64,000 bases of DNA from Lepisosteus oculatus (Eukaryota; Chordata; Actinopteri; Semionotiformes; Lepisosteidae), in contig NC_090716.1 in the NCBI RefSeq assembly GCF_040954835.1, positions 1,847,605-1,911,604 of the forward strand, written 5' to 3'. Positions 35,101-47,100 of the stretch are shown piece by piece. The notes beneath the pieces are model-generated. The model worked only from the letters and a program-made list of their open reading frames with translations. It was not told the DNA's origin and made no database searches. Within the stretch, counting starts at the first letter, position 1. Each line of letters starts with the position of its first letter. Made by a program: the position numbers and the translations under genes.

Positions 35101-38100
35101 ATCATTCACCCGCAGGGGGCGAACAGCCACGGGCAGCTGGGGCAGGGCCACCGGCAGGACCGGGTGGAGCCGGGGCAGGTGGAGGAGGGCGACCCCGCGG
35201 GCCGGGCCCTGCGGCGGCTGGCCGGGGGAGGTGGGCACTCCGTCCTGCTCACGGGTAAGTGCGGGGAAGCCCGCTGGGCGGGTGGGGGCGACCTCTCTCT
35301 CCAGTTGGGGATGTGTTCGGTGTTGTCTTTGCCTCCTGCCGTTCCGGCCCTCTGAATCGCCCTGGTACGGGGGCAAATAATGGAGGAACCGTGATCGCGC
35401 AACAGGGGAGCCTCTTGGGCTTGTTCTTCGGCGTTTACTCTCCCTGTCTGCAGGCGCGGGACAGCTGCTGGTGTGCGGACAGAACCACAGCGGACAGCTG
35501 GGCCTGGGCCACACCAGAGAGGTCACGACCTTTCACCTCTGCCCCGGCCCCGGCGGGCAGGCGGTGGAGCAGGTGGCCTGCGGCTGGGATTTCACTCTCC
35601 TCCTCACAGGTGAGCCGCGAGCACAGAGTCGGGAGGAAGTCGGCCGCCAGCGCTTTCTCTGTCCGCAGCGTGTCCTGCCTCGTCTGGGCGCGACCCCTAA
35701 AAATCAGATCCCATCAGAGCGCTGTAAAAACTAAGGGCTTCTCTTGCGCCCTCCTTTTGTCTTTCAGTCAGCTATCCGCGTAGCTATCAGTGGTCCAGCA
35801 GAGCCACAGGTCTGCAGGAGCTGTGGATCTGAATCCATGAAGATCTGGGTCCAGTGTGATGTGGGGACTGGTTAAGCCTTTAAGGCAGGTCCTTCAGGCC
35901 CTGGAGTCAGGCCGGTTTAGAACTGCAGGAGCACACAAACAGGGATTCGGTCCAGGGAAGCCCAAGGATGTGACTCCTGGTCACTGGAGCGGGACGGGAT
36001 CGTCCCGTCTACAGCGTCCCACCTCACCTCCAGCAGCTCAGTGGGAGTGGGAGAGGACGCACCAGCCGGCACAGCCCCAGGCTGACTGGACAGATTTTGA
36101 ACTGGAGTAAAGGCCTTTCAGAGTTAGGCTTTTACTTTTTGGGTGGGATAGAAGTAATCGCTTCAGGTGGTCTCTCTCTCTCTCTCCCCTCTCCCTCCCC
36201 ATCTCTCTCTCCCTCCCCATCTCTCTCTCTCTCCCCTCTCCCTCCCCATCTCTCTCTCTCTCTCCCCATCTCTCTCTCTCTCTCCAGACAGGGGGACCCT
36301 CTATTCTTGCGGCTCCAATGCTTTTGGACAGCTTGGTGTTGGGCGGCCCCTAGCAGACAGCGCAGAGCCTCTGCACATCCAGGTGGGACAGCATGTTCGG
36401 ACCCGTGTCCTTCCGAGGGTCTTGTCTTGATTTCAGTTTTGTCGGTGGTCAAGCAGTAGACATGGGGGTCGACTGCTGTTAAACAGTCTGTGTCTCTCTG
36501 TTCCCCAGTCAATTTTTAATTCAATTCAAGAAGCTTCATTAGCATGACCTATGAATAAATCCAAAATCCAATGCCAAAGCCTATACAATTAACACAACAT
36601 CTACAGACATTTACAATACAGACACATCATAATACATGTACATACAAACATATGGAGCATTATTGAGAGACAGGCTCACTGTCTGTTCCTCAGGCTGGGA
36701 CAGGAGATCACACACTGTATTATTATTATTGAGAGACAGGCTCACTGTCTGTTCCTCAGGCTGGGACAGGAGATCACACACTGTATTATTATTATTGAGA
36801 GAGAGGCTCACTGTCTGTTCCTCAGGCTGGGACAGGAGATCACACACTGTATTATTATTATTGAGAGAGAGGCTGACTGTTCCTCAGGCTGGGACAGGAG
36901 ATCACACACTGTATTATTATTACTGAGAGACAGACTCAATGTCTGTTCCTCAGGCTGGGACAGGAGATCACATACTGGCATACCAGTTCAACTGAGTTCC
37001 CTCCTCCTTCTTCCAGTAGGATTGGGAGCTGTGCTGATTCTAGCAGGTGTAGGAGTTTTGGGATTAGATTTGTAAATTTGGGGAAGAATGTTTGTCTAAT
37101 CCCAGAGTATTTGACACAGTGCTGTAGGAAGTCTCTGTTTCTCTCTCTGTCTCCTGTTCCTCAGTCTCTCTCTCTGTGTCTCCTGTTCCCCAGTCAATTC
37201 AATTCAAGCTGTTTGAAAAGAAAACACAATTTCCTAATGCAAGAAATTGTAAAAGGTTAATAAAGTGATGTTATTAGCATGACCAATGGGTAAAATTAAC
37301 ATGAAAAAAATAAAATAAAATCTACAGACATATTACAGACATTTACAACAAAGACATATCATAAAATATTGACATATACTGTAAACATATTGAGCATTAT
37401 TGGGAGACAGACTCACTGTTCCTCAGGCTGTGACAGGAGATCACATACTGGGCTGCCAGTTCAACTGAGTTCCCCCCTCCCTCTCCCAGTAGGATTGGGA
37501 CCCGTTGTGATTCTGGCAGGTGTGGGAACTCTGGGATTAGATTTCTGAGTTTAGGGAAGAATGTTTCTCTAATCCCAGAGTATCTGTCACAGTGCAGTAG
37601 GAAGTGCACCTCTGTCTCTGTTTCTCCCCGGTGGCAGTGGGAGCACAGCCTGTCCCCTCTGGGCAGCCAGGTCTGCCTGTGACGCCCAGTTTATATGGCC
37701 AGGCTGTGGTCACTGAGCCTGTACTTCGTCAGGGTCTGTTTCTTTTTGCTGTTTCTTATCTTGGTCAAATATTCAGCTAGTGTGTATTGTCTGTTAAGGG
37801 TTCTGTAGCATTCCAGTTTATGTTGTGTGTGTGTCCCAGTGTGTGAGATATTGCTGTTTGATCTGTGCTGTGATGTGGTTGAGTCTGATTTGTGTTGCTC
37901 TAGCAGTGCTGTCCTGATGCTGGTTAGTGTCGGTGTGGCTCAGGTCAGTGAGTCTCAGGACCAGCTAGCTCAGGGGGCTCTGTTTAGGGCTCAGCTCTTG
38001 GCTCAGCAGGGCTTTGTGGTGGTAGGAATTTTGGTCGCTGTTTTTTAAGTGTAGCCAATACTTTAATACTCTTTTCTGTATGTTTATCAATAGTGGGTAC

Positions 38101-41100
38101 TAGCCTAATTCGGCCCTGCACCCGTTGTTAGGTGTTTTTCTCTGCACACGGAGGATGTTTCTACAGATCTGTGGGGTGTTTGTCCCATTGGGTGTAATCC
38201 TGGTCTGTGAGGGGACCCCACACTTCACTGCCGTATAGGGCAATGGGTTGGATTACACTTTCAAATATTTGGAGCCAGATTCTTGTTGGTGGGTTGATGT
38301 TGAAGAGCCTCCTTATTGTGTAGAAAGCCCTGAGTGCCTTCTCTCTCAGTGCCTTCACTGCCAGGTCAAAACTCCCAGAAGAGCTGATGGTGAGACCGAG
38401 GTATGTGTAGCTGGATGTGTGCTCCAATGTGTTGTTGTTCAGTGTGAATTTGTTTCCCTGAGGTCTGGCTTTCTTCTTGAAAACCATAACTCTGGTCTTG
38501 TCCAGATTGACTGTCAGCGCCCAGGTCTGACAGTACTGCTCCAGCAGTGCCAGGTTCTGCTGCAGCCCCTGTTCTGTGGGCGACAGCAGGACCAGGTCAT
38601 CTGCATAGAGCAGGAACTTGATTTCTGTGTCATGTAGTGTGAGACCAGGAGCTGCAGACTGTTCCAACATTCCTGCGAATTCGTTAATATAGATATTGAA
38701 CAGTGTTGGGCTCAGGCTGCAGCCCTGTCTCACCCCCTGTCTCCTGTTCCTCAGTCTCTCTTTCTGTGTCTCCTGTTCCTCAGTCTCTCTATCTGTATCC
38801 TGTTCCCTGAGTGACCACTGTCTCCTGTTCCTCAGTCTCTCTCTCTGTGTGTCTCCTGTTCCCCAGTCTCTCTCTCTGTGTGTCTCCTGTTCTTCAGTCT
38901 CTCTCTCCGTGTATCCTGTTCCTCAGTCTCTCTCTCTGTGTGTCTCCTGTTCCCCAGTCTCTCTCTCTGTGTGTCTCCCGTTCCCCAGTCTCTCTCTCTG
39001 TGTCTCTTGTTCATCAGTCCCTCTCTCTGTGTCTCCTGTTCCCCAGTCTCTCTCTCTGTGTGTCTCCTGTTCTTCAGTCTCTCTCTCTGTGTATCCTGTT
39101 CCTCAGTCTCTCTCTCTGTGTCTCCTGTTCCCCAGTCTCTCTCTCTGTGTGTCTCCTGTTCCCCAGTCTCTCTCTCTGTGTGTCTCCTGTTCCCCAGTCT
39201 CTCTCTCTGTGTCTCTTGTTCATCAGTCCCTCTCTCTGTGTCTCCTGTTCCTCAGTCTCTCTCTCTGTGTCTCCTGTTCATCAGTCTCTCTCTCTGTGTC
39301 TCCTGTTCCCCAGTCTCTCTCTGAACGGGTGGTAGGACTGGCCGCGGGGCTCAGGCACGCACTGGCTGTCACAGGTGAGTCCCCTCTGCCCCTCTTTCGA
39401 ACTTTCACATTCCAGGTTTGCCTGACCTTCATGTGCGCTCTGTGCTCACTCATCAGCATCCTCACCCCAGAGTGCACGTGAAGGAAGACATTGAGCATGC
39501 TCGTTTTTATTTAGTTCATATAGCTGGTGTGGTAAAGCTGTTCCTGCTTGTGTGGGGGGGGTGCTGTTGTATTTTGTGTGTTGCCTGTTGATGTCCTTGC
39601 CTCCTGTCAGCTCACCTGTATGCCAGGGCAGAGTTTGACTAGACTAGAGTTTGGTGGTTTTTCTGGGCTCAGTGCTTTTTCTTGCACTGAGAGCACCTGA
39701 GCACCAGGACACTGGTTCTGCGTTTATTTTTCCCTGGCTTCAGTGACACCTGATCCTAACCCTGAGGTGGTCCCGTGACACCTCCATTAAAGTATCGGAG
39801 GAGAAGACGTCGCTCCGGGTTTCTGGGACACTGCCGGTCTCCTGCTCCCTGCCCCTGTGGATATTCGGGGGCGCAGTCATTGCCCAGATCTCTCTAACTC
39901 CGCCTGAGTGGGATCCCTCCTCACGCTCTCCAGCCCCGTCTCTCTCTTTCACGCAGACGCCCTCCGCGACGCCCGATTCTTCAGAGCACGGGCTGGCAGA
40001 AGGAATTTTGCGGCCAATCCGTTAAAATGTCGTCGGTCAAGCGTGAGACAAACCGAGCCGCAGCGGAACAATCGTCCAGTCACTTAAAACGGGAAATCTC
40101 CGCCCTCTGACCCGCTCCCCCTCCCCCGGGAGCACAGCTCGGGCAGCAGATCCACTCGGCGTCGTTTCACTTCCACAAGGAAAGGAGAGACGTTAGCAGC
40201 CTGATCTAGTGACGTTCGCCGTCGCTGTAGGAGAGATGGAGGCAGCTGGAAAGCGCCCCCTACTGGTCCCACTAATAGCTCTCCCAGTGAGCCGCAGACA
40301 GGAGCTGGGCACGTGAATGTCAGATTCTGGAGAGTCTGGGGCATCTACGATGATTATTTTCATTATTGTTAATTTGTCAAACCAGTTTTTGTTTTGCAGT
40401 AAACTGATAGCCAGCACCTCTCTCACCCTGCAGCTCCCAGCTGGCAGCCCCACTGGAGCTCAGCAGTGTGAGCCTGGTCAGTACCTGGATGGGAGACTCC
40501 TGGGAAAGCTGAGGCTGCTGCTGGAAGAGGTGTTAGTGGGACCAGTAGGGGGCGCTCACCCTGCGGTCTGTGTGGGTCCTAATGCCCCAGTATAGTGACG
40601 GGGACAGTGTACTTTAAAAAAAGCACCGTCCTTCGAATGAGATGTAAAACCGAGGTCCTGACTCTCTGTGGTCATTAACAATCCCAGGGTGTCTCTCGAG
40701 AAGAGTAGGGGTGTTACCCCGGTGTCCTGGCCAAATTTCCCCCTGGCCTTTACCAATCATGGCCTCCTAATAACCCCCATCTCTGAACTGGCTTCATCCC
40801 TCTGCTCTCCTCCCCACTGAGAGCTGGTGTGTGTGAGAGGACTGGAGCATCATCCAGGTGGGGCTGCACACTGGGGGGGGTGGAGGGGATCCCCATGACC
40901 TGTAAAGAGCTCTGGGTGCAGTGTCCAGGAAATCGCTGTGTAAATGTAAGGAATTAAATTAAAGGAATGAGAGGGGCGTCAGGCACAGTATAGCGTAAGG
41001 AATTAATGTGCTCTGCATGCTAGGCCCACCTGTGTGCTCTCTGTCTCCTGTCTCCTGTACGAAGAACTGGGTTTGTTGAGGAGCGTTCCTCCTGTGTCCT

Positions 41101-44100
41101 GTGTCTTCCAGGTTCGGGCCACGTGTTCCAGTGGGGGACTGGCCTGGCTGCTCAGGCTAAGCGGGCTCTGTGCCCGAACCCGGTGCCGGCACACCTGAAT
41201 GCCTGGGAACCCTGCCTGGTGCCAGGTGACCACCTTTTAATCACTCGGTGTTGATGTTTCAGCGGTCACAGTCAGTCAGACTACCTGAGCCAGAACAGCT
41301 ACTGCTTGTAAGATCAGATCACTTTATTGGCCATGTACAATTCCTTGCATTAGGAATTTGTCTTTTCACAGACCCCAGCTTGCTCTCCATGAGACACACA
41401 GACAGGGAGAGCAGCTGGGGGTCAGAGCGCAGAGTCAGCCATTTATACGGCGCCCCTGGAGCAGTTGGGGTGAAGGGCCTTGCTCAGGGGCCCAGCGGAG
41501 TAGGATTCCTCTGCCGGCCACGGGATTTGAACCGGCAACCTTCCAGCCACAGGAGCAGATCCTGAGCCACAGGGCCACCACACCGCCCTCTCTTATTAGG
41601 AGAGAGGAGAGTTCAGTTATCTTGGAAAGAGGTGCTTACGTCAAGCATACTTTGGCATTGTTTGATGAGCTTAGTAAATCAATACCGTTATTAGAGCCCC
41701 ATCTGTAGTGTCGTAGTATTTTTACAGAGGTCTTGTCTATGTGGGCTCTGACCCCTCTGCGATCTTGCTGTGCAGGTCTGGACCATGTGGCTCCCCGTGG
41801 GGTGGCAGCTGGGGCCTACCATTGCGTCTGTCTCACAGGTGAATACCACGAAGCTGAGGGCGTTGCGGTGCAGGGTTTCTTCATCCAGCCCCCCCGTTCC
41901 TGCCGATGAGGTGGTACAGTCTGAGCTGTCCCTGCTCTGCTGTGTAACAGGACTGTGTAGGACTTTCTGTCATAGCAGGCAGGAGCCTTTCTTCAGCCGA
42001 TTAACATAGCCTTTGATTAGTTACTGTTCTTTTCCCAGTGTACTAGTATCATCTAATCAGTGCTTTTTTTGGACTCAGTTAGCTTTCATCAAGCAAATGA
42101 GCTCCAGTCATTTGTCACTCTTCCCTGTGTTGTCTCCTGTGTCGTGCAGCAGGGGGCGATGTCTTCCTCTGGGGTAGTAATAAGCACAAGCAGCTGTGCG
42201 TCTCTCTGCCTTTCCTGCCCCTGCCCCGGTGTGTGGACCGAGCCCTGCTGGGCGGGGGGCCGGCGACGGCCGTGTGGAGTGGGTGGACACACCTGGTTGC
42301 CCGGACAGGTGAGGCAGGTGGGGAGGTGGGGGGGGTGGAGGGGTTCATCTGCAGCTGGGTGTGAGTGCAGAGAGCCGACTGTCCTCCTGTGCATCAACAC
42401 CCAGCCTGGCAGACTGAGGCATGGGGCCCCTGTATGTCGGTCAAGACAAATTCATGACTATATTGTTTTTATAAGGGTCATAAGTCTATCTGCATGAGTT
42501 TGTAAGTTCTCCCCAGTTCAAAGACACACTGGTTTGGTAACAGGCTTCTGGGGAAAACTGGCCCTGGCGTGAGAGTGTGTCTATGCGAGTCCTGCGATGG
42601 ACTGGCGTCCTGTCCAGGGTGCCAAGCCATGCTCTCGTTGCCTGCCGGGATAGACTCCGGCTCTCCTGCGACCCAGACTGGGCGAAGCAGTGAGAAGATG
42701 GATGGATGGAATCAGGGGTTTAACTGTCCGGTTGTCTGTGGGCTGAGGCCGGAGGCAGGCCCCTCACTAGCACGCGGCCGACTGGTTCAGGATGGGGAGG
42801 GTGATGCCGGTGCGGACAGGTGCTGGAGAATCGCCTCGCTGGGAGTCTTGTGCGGTGAGACTCCTGTCCCCCTGTGCGGCAGCTCCTCAGCTCCTCAGCT
42901 CCTCTGGAGGCTGAGCGCTCGCTGTGCTCGTGTTGCAGACAGCGGCCGGGTCTTCAGCTGGGGCAGGGCGGACTACGGGCAGCTGGGGCGGCCGGGCGAC
43001 CCCTCCGAGACGGGCAGGAGCCAGCCGGCCGGCGTCCCCGCGGAGGTGGACGGCCTCGCCGGCGCCACCGAGGTAGGACGATGACCGCCGGGTGGGGGTG
43101 GGGGTAATGATGTCCGAATGGGTCAGGGCAGGTGAGGGCGCCGCTAGGCCGCATCAGCATCGCGGTGCTGCTGTGTCTGTTCCCTCGTTCCCGCTCTCCC
43201 GCCCCCTGCTGGCGGGTGTGGGAACATGCCGGGCTGCAGTCTGGACCGCCTCCTCTCCCGCGCTGGCGGGCGGTTCGGCTTGTCCCGTGCGTTGGCCCCG
43301 CAGGTCGCGGAGGCGGCGAGAGTTCCACCCGGAATGACGATGGGAAGAGGCAGCTAGAAAACAGGAGGCGCTGTTGGGACGAATATCCCCGGCTGTCAGA
43401 GGGGCTCGGCCCTCAGGGGTCAGCTGTCTGGCCCGGAGGCCCCTGTGAAGCGGGGGTCCTCGGTCCTCGTTGTTCCGCGCGCTGTGCCCTGCCCGAAAGG
43501 CCGATGTTTCGGTGTTTGATATCCTGGGTCTGTGTGAAGCTGTCGGATCTGAGCAGTGGCGAGTCTGCGGGCCAGGTCATGTGGTTCTGAGACAACCTAT
43601 AGGATCCTTTATTTGAAATGTAGACTCCGTAGACTCTGGAATCAGTGGAGTTTGTTTCCTTTCTGTTTTTAACACACCCCTGTTCGCCTCTTAGTCTCAA
43701 GGCCTGGTATTCATGCACTCTGGGTCCGTGCTTCACCAGGCCAGGAGGTGAAGGGACACTCTGACTCTCTCTCACCATCTCAATCACCATATTTCCGGGT
43801 CTTCAGAATTTTGCTTGTCTTGTAACTTTTGGGTACAGATAAGAATAGAATAAACTAAAAATAAAATGACGCAGCTCTGTTTCATGACAGCCAACCCACA
43901 GCAGGCAAATGGAGGCCTTTGGCATGAAGAACAATTTGAGTAAGGTCATGAGATATTTTATTTCACTGAGTCAGTGAGGAGCAGAGGAAGGCCACGGAGA
44001 GGAGACTCTGACTCTTTCTTTCACGAGCCAAGATCTGATAACCGACAGACATCGCCAGCCGAGGTCCGGCAACCGGCAGGCATCGCCAGCCGAGGTCCGG

Positions 44101-47100
44101 CAACCGGCAGGCATCGCCAGCCGAGGTCCGGCAGCCAACAGGCATCACCAGCCGAGGTTTGATAACCAACAGACCAACCGACAGAGCTGCCATTTGACTT
44201 GAAAGCAAAATGACAAAAAGCTGATTGGTCAGGATTGGCACTGGTTTGGAAATTCTGAGGTTAGGAGAGCGCCACCTGCTGGTCGACCAACACCACTCTC
44301 AGCACACTGGCTCTCCCTGCAGGTCTCTCACCCCAGGGCTGTCCAGGCCCAGCCCTGCTGGCTACTGAGATCTGACCAGATCAGGCTATAGTTTGTTAGG
44401 TGCTGTCGAGTGCAGCTTTAAGTACCAGAGCCAGGGCCGTATTTTACCCCTGTTTCCTGGACATAAACATGAACATTCAGCCTAATCTGCATTTCTCTGG
44501 CCTGAAGGCGTATTGGTTCATCAGAATTATGCACAGCAGGGCCATAGAGGTATAAAGAAATCAGCCATGAAGTGGTACTAAGAAAAAGCACCTTGTAGGT
44601 TTATCAGCTCATCTCATGGGTGAAGTGTGTCACCAGCAAGACTGCAAGTCTGCAAGACTGATTTTACACTGAGGCCCAGATTCTCTCACCTCAGTGCCTG
44701 CAGGGCTCCCCACCTCCTCTGGCCTTTGTGCCTGACCAGCCCCCTGCTGTTCCCTGCTGCCTTGATCTGGAAGAGGGCAAGCTCTAACCGCTGACGGCAG
44801 GGTTTGATCCTGCAGGATTCCTGCTGTCTGGGATTTGGGCTGGAAGCTTTCATCCGGCACCAGCAGAGCTGGGAATCGGGAATTCAGGCTGTCAGTACCC
44901 AAGTTGGCCACCAGGAGGGGAAATTGCACAACTTATGCCTTTTCTCTATGCTGGCTGCCTTACGGACACCAGTTGAAGGTCACAGCTCACCTTGAATCGG
45001 CAGGATTGATTGTGCAGGTGCTGAGTGACTCAGGCAGGAGCTCAGACGAGAGTTTTACTGGAAAGCTAAGGGTTATCCACTGCATCAATTTCTACAAGGG
45101 TGCAGTCAGGCATTCTGCAACACTGCAGTTCCAAAGAGTTGTGTAAATCTGTGAAAAAAAACTAACATAAGTTGACAGTGTTTTTACAGGAGACTAGATG
45201 AAATTATGTTTTTACAGCAGTTCTGTCTGCCTGTCTCACAGCTGCAGGAATGTAGACTGACTTCTCTTGCATAGCAATCTCCATTTTGATTTACTGTGAA
45301 GGACAAATTATGTATTAATGCAGCAGAAGCCTGGATATAGTGAATATCAACACAGCTGTCCAAGCGCATTTATTGAGGATAGGGTGCTGAGCATGATCTC
45401 ACCAGGATGTGCTTTTGGCTTCTTTACAGAAGCCCTTCAGCCAGTAAGCAAAACCCTGTTGTGACTGCTGTGCACTGGGAGTCTGACAGCACTGTCACAC
45501 CTGGAGTGGATCAGACTGCTGTGCACTGGGAGTCTGACAGCACTGTCACACCTGGAGTGGATCAGACTGCTGTGCACTGGGAGTCTGACAGCACTGTCAC
45601 ACCTGGAGTGGATCAGACTGCTGTGCACTGGGAGTCTGACAGCACTGTCACACCTGGAGGGGATCAGACTGCTGTGCACTGGGAGTCTGACAGCACTGTC
45701 ACACCTGGAGTGGATCAGACTGTTGTGCACTGGGAGTCTGACAGCACTGTCACACCTGGAGCGGATCAGACTGCTGCGCACTGGGAGTCTGACTGACAGC
45801 ACTGTCACACCTGGAGTGGATCAGACTGCTGTGCACTGGGAGTCTGACTGACAGCACTGTCACACCTGGAGCGGATCAGACTGCTGTGCACTGGGAGTCT
45901 GACTAACTGCACTGTCACACCTGGAGTGGATCAGACTGCTGTGCACTGGGAGTCTGACAGCACTGTCACACCTGGAGCGGATCAGACTGCTGTGCACTGG
46001 GAGTCTGACTGACAATGCTCTGGGAAGCTGGTCGCTGTCTCGCTCGGTAACGGGCCCGGTGGGAGGCCTTCTTGTGTGCAGCAGGGGGAGAGTGTGGGAT
46101 CAGAATCCCCTGTATTGGATTTCGGTCCTGGATGATGGGTAGCAAGGACGTCCTCGCCACTAGGAAAGGAAGCAGGCGGCACGACCTTGGGCGGCTTTCA
46201 CCTCCTGGCGTGTTGACACAGGAGGAGTGTGGCACAGGTGGCGCCCAGCCCGCGGAGAGCGGAGGAGACCAAGGGGACAGCGCCGCGTCCTCTGCTGCCG
46301 CCGCCGCCTTCTCCCCTTCAAGAACACAAGAGGGCGCCAGAGCGGCAGGCCGGAGCTTGGCCAATCTGGTCTGGCTGCGCTCGCGAACCCGAGCTCCCAG
46401 CTTTCCCAGCTCTCGCCACTTTCTCAGGGAGAGACCGAGAAGGAGGGGCTGCACGCGGCCCCTGTCCTTCCCGGCGTGCAGGGTCGTCACCCCCCACACC
46501 CCCCCCCCCCCCCTCCCCTCTCCAGTAACATCTCCACGGAGACGGACACGAGCAGCAGCTTGGTTTTTCATCTCGCTTCTCGGCCTCGGGAGCCGGAGCC
46601 CGGTCTCGGCGCTCAGCGGCGCTACCCGGTTGCCAGCCTGGCATTTCCGGGGGGAGTTGTTCCGTCGCGGAGGATGAAAGGGTTCTCGGCGGCGTGCCCT
46701 TTGCTCGTCTTTGTGCTTCGTGCTGCCGCCTGTCTGCGCCCGCCTGTGTCCTTGGCGTCCGGGAGCGTCTCCCTCCACATCAAAGCCTCCTGGGAAATCC
46801 CCCCCCATTCCAGGGGCGTTTTTTTTAGAGGGCTTTGAAGGCGGCCCCTCCAGCGGCTCAGCCAGGGGGTTGACGTCTGCGTGTCCGAATCCTGAAGAGC
46901 GCGGTTCTTCGCCGTTCGGCTGCCTGCTCCAGGCCTCGGCCCGCTGCGCCGCCGTCTGGCATCTGACTTCCTGTCGCGGCGTTTCTCCTCTGTCCCCCCT
47001 CGCCCCTCTCCTCCCCGTTTCCCTCCAGCCGTGATGTCTGGTATCTGCGTGGTGAAATACCGGACCGGTCCCTTTCTCGTCACTTATGAACGAGGCAGGA

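Noticed and set aside
33229..35526. 765-codon minus and 667-codon plus frames
   Set aside because: Both follow from the 42-bp unit being a multiple of three. The plus frame crosses sergef exon 2 in the wrong phase. Noted as a finding for its regularity only.
37212..37270. Complete SINE inside the LINE 3' end
   Set aside because: Only the last ~60 bp of family A are present, so it is recorded as a tail fragment within the LINE entry.
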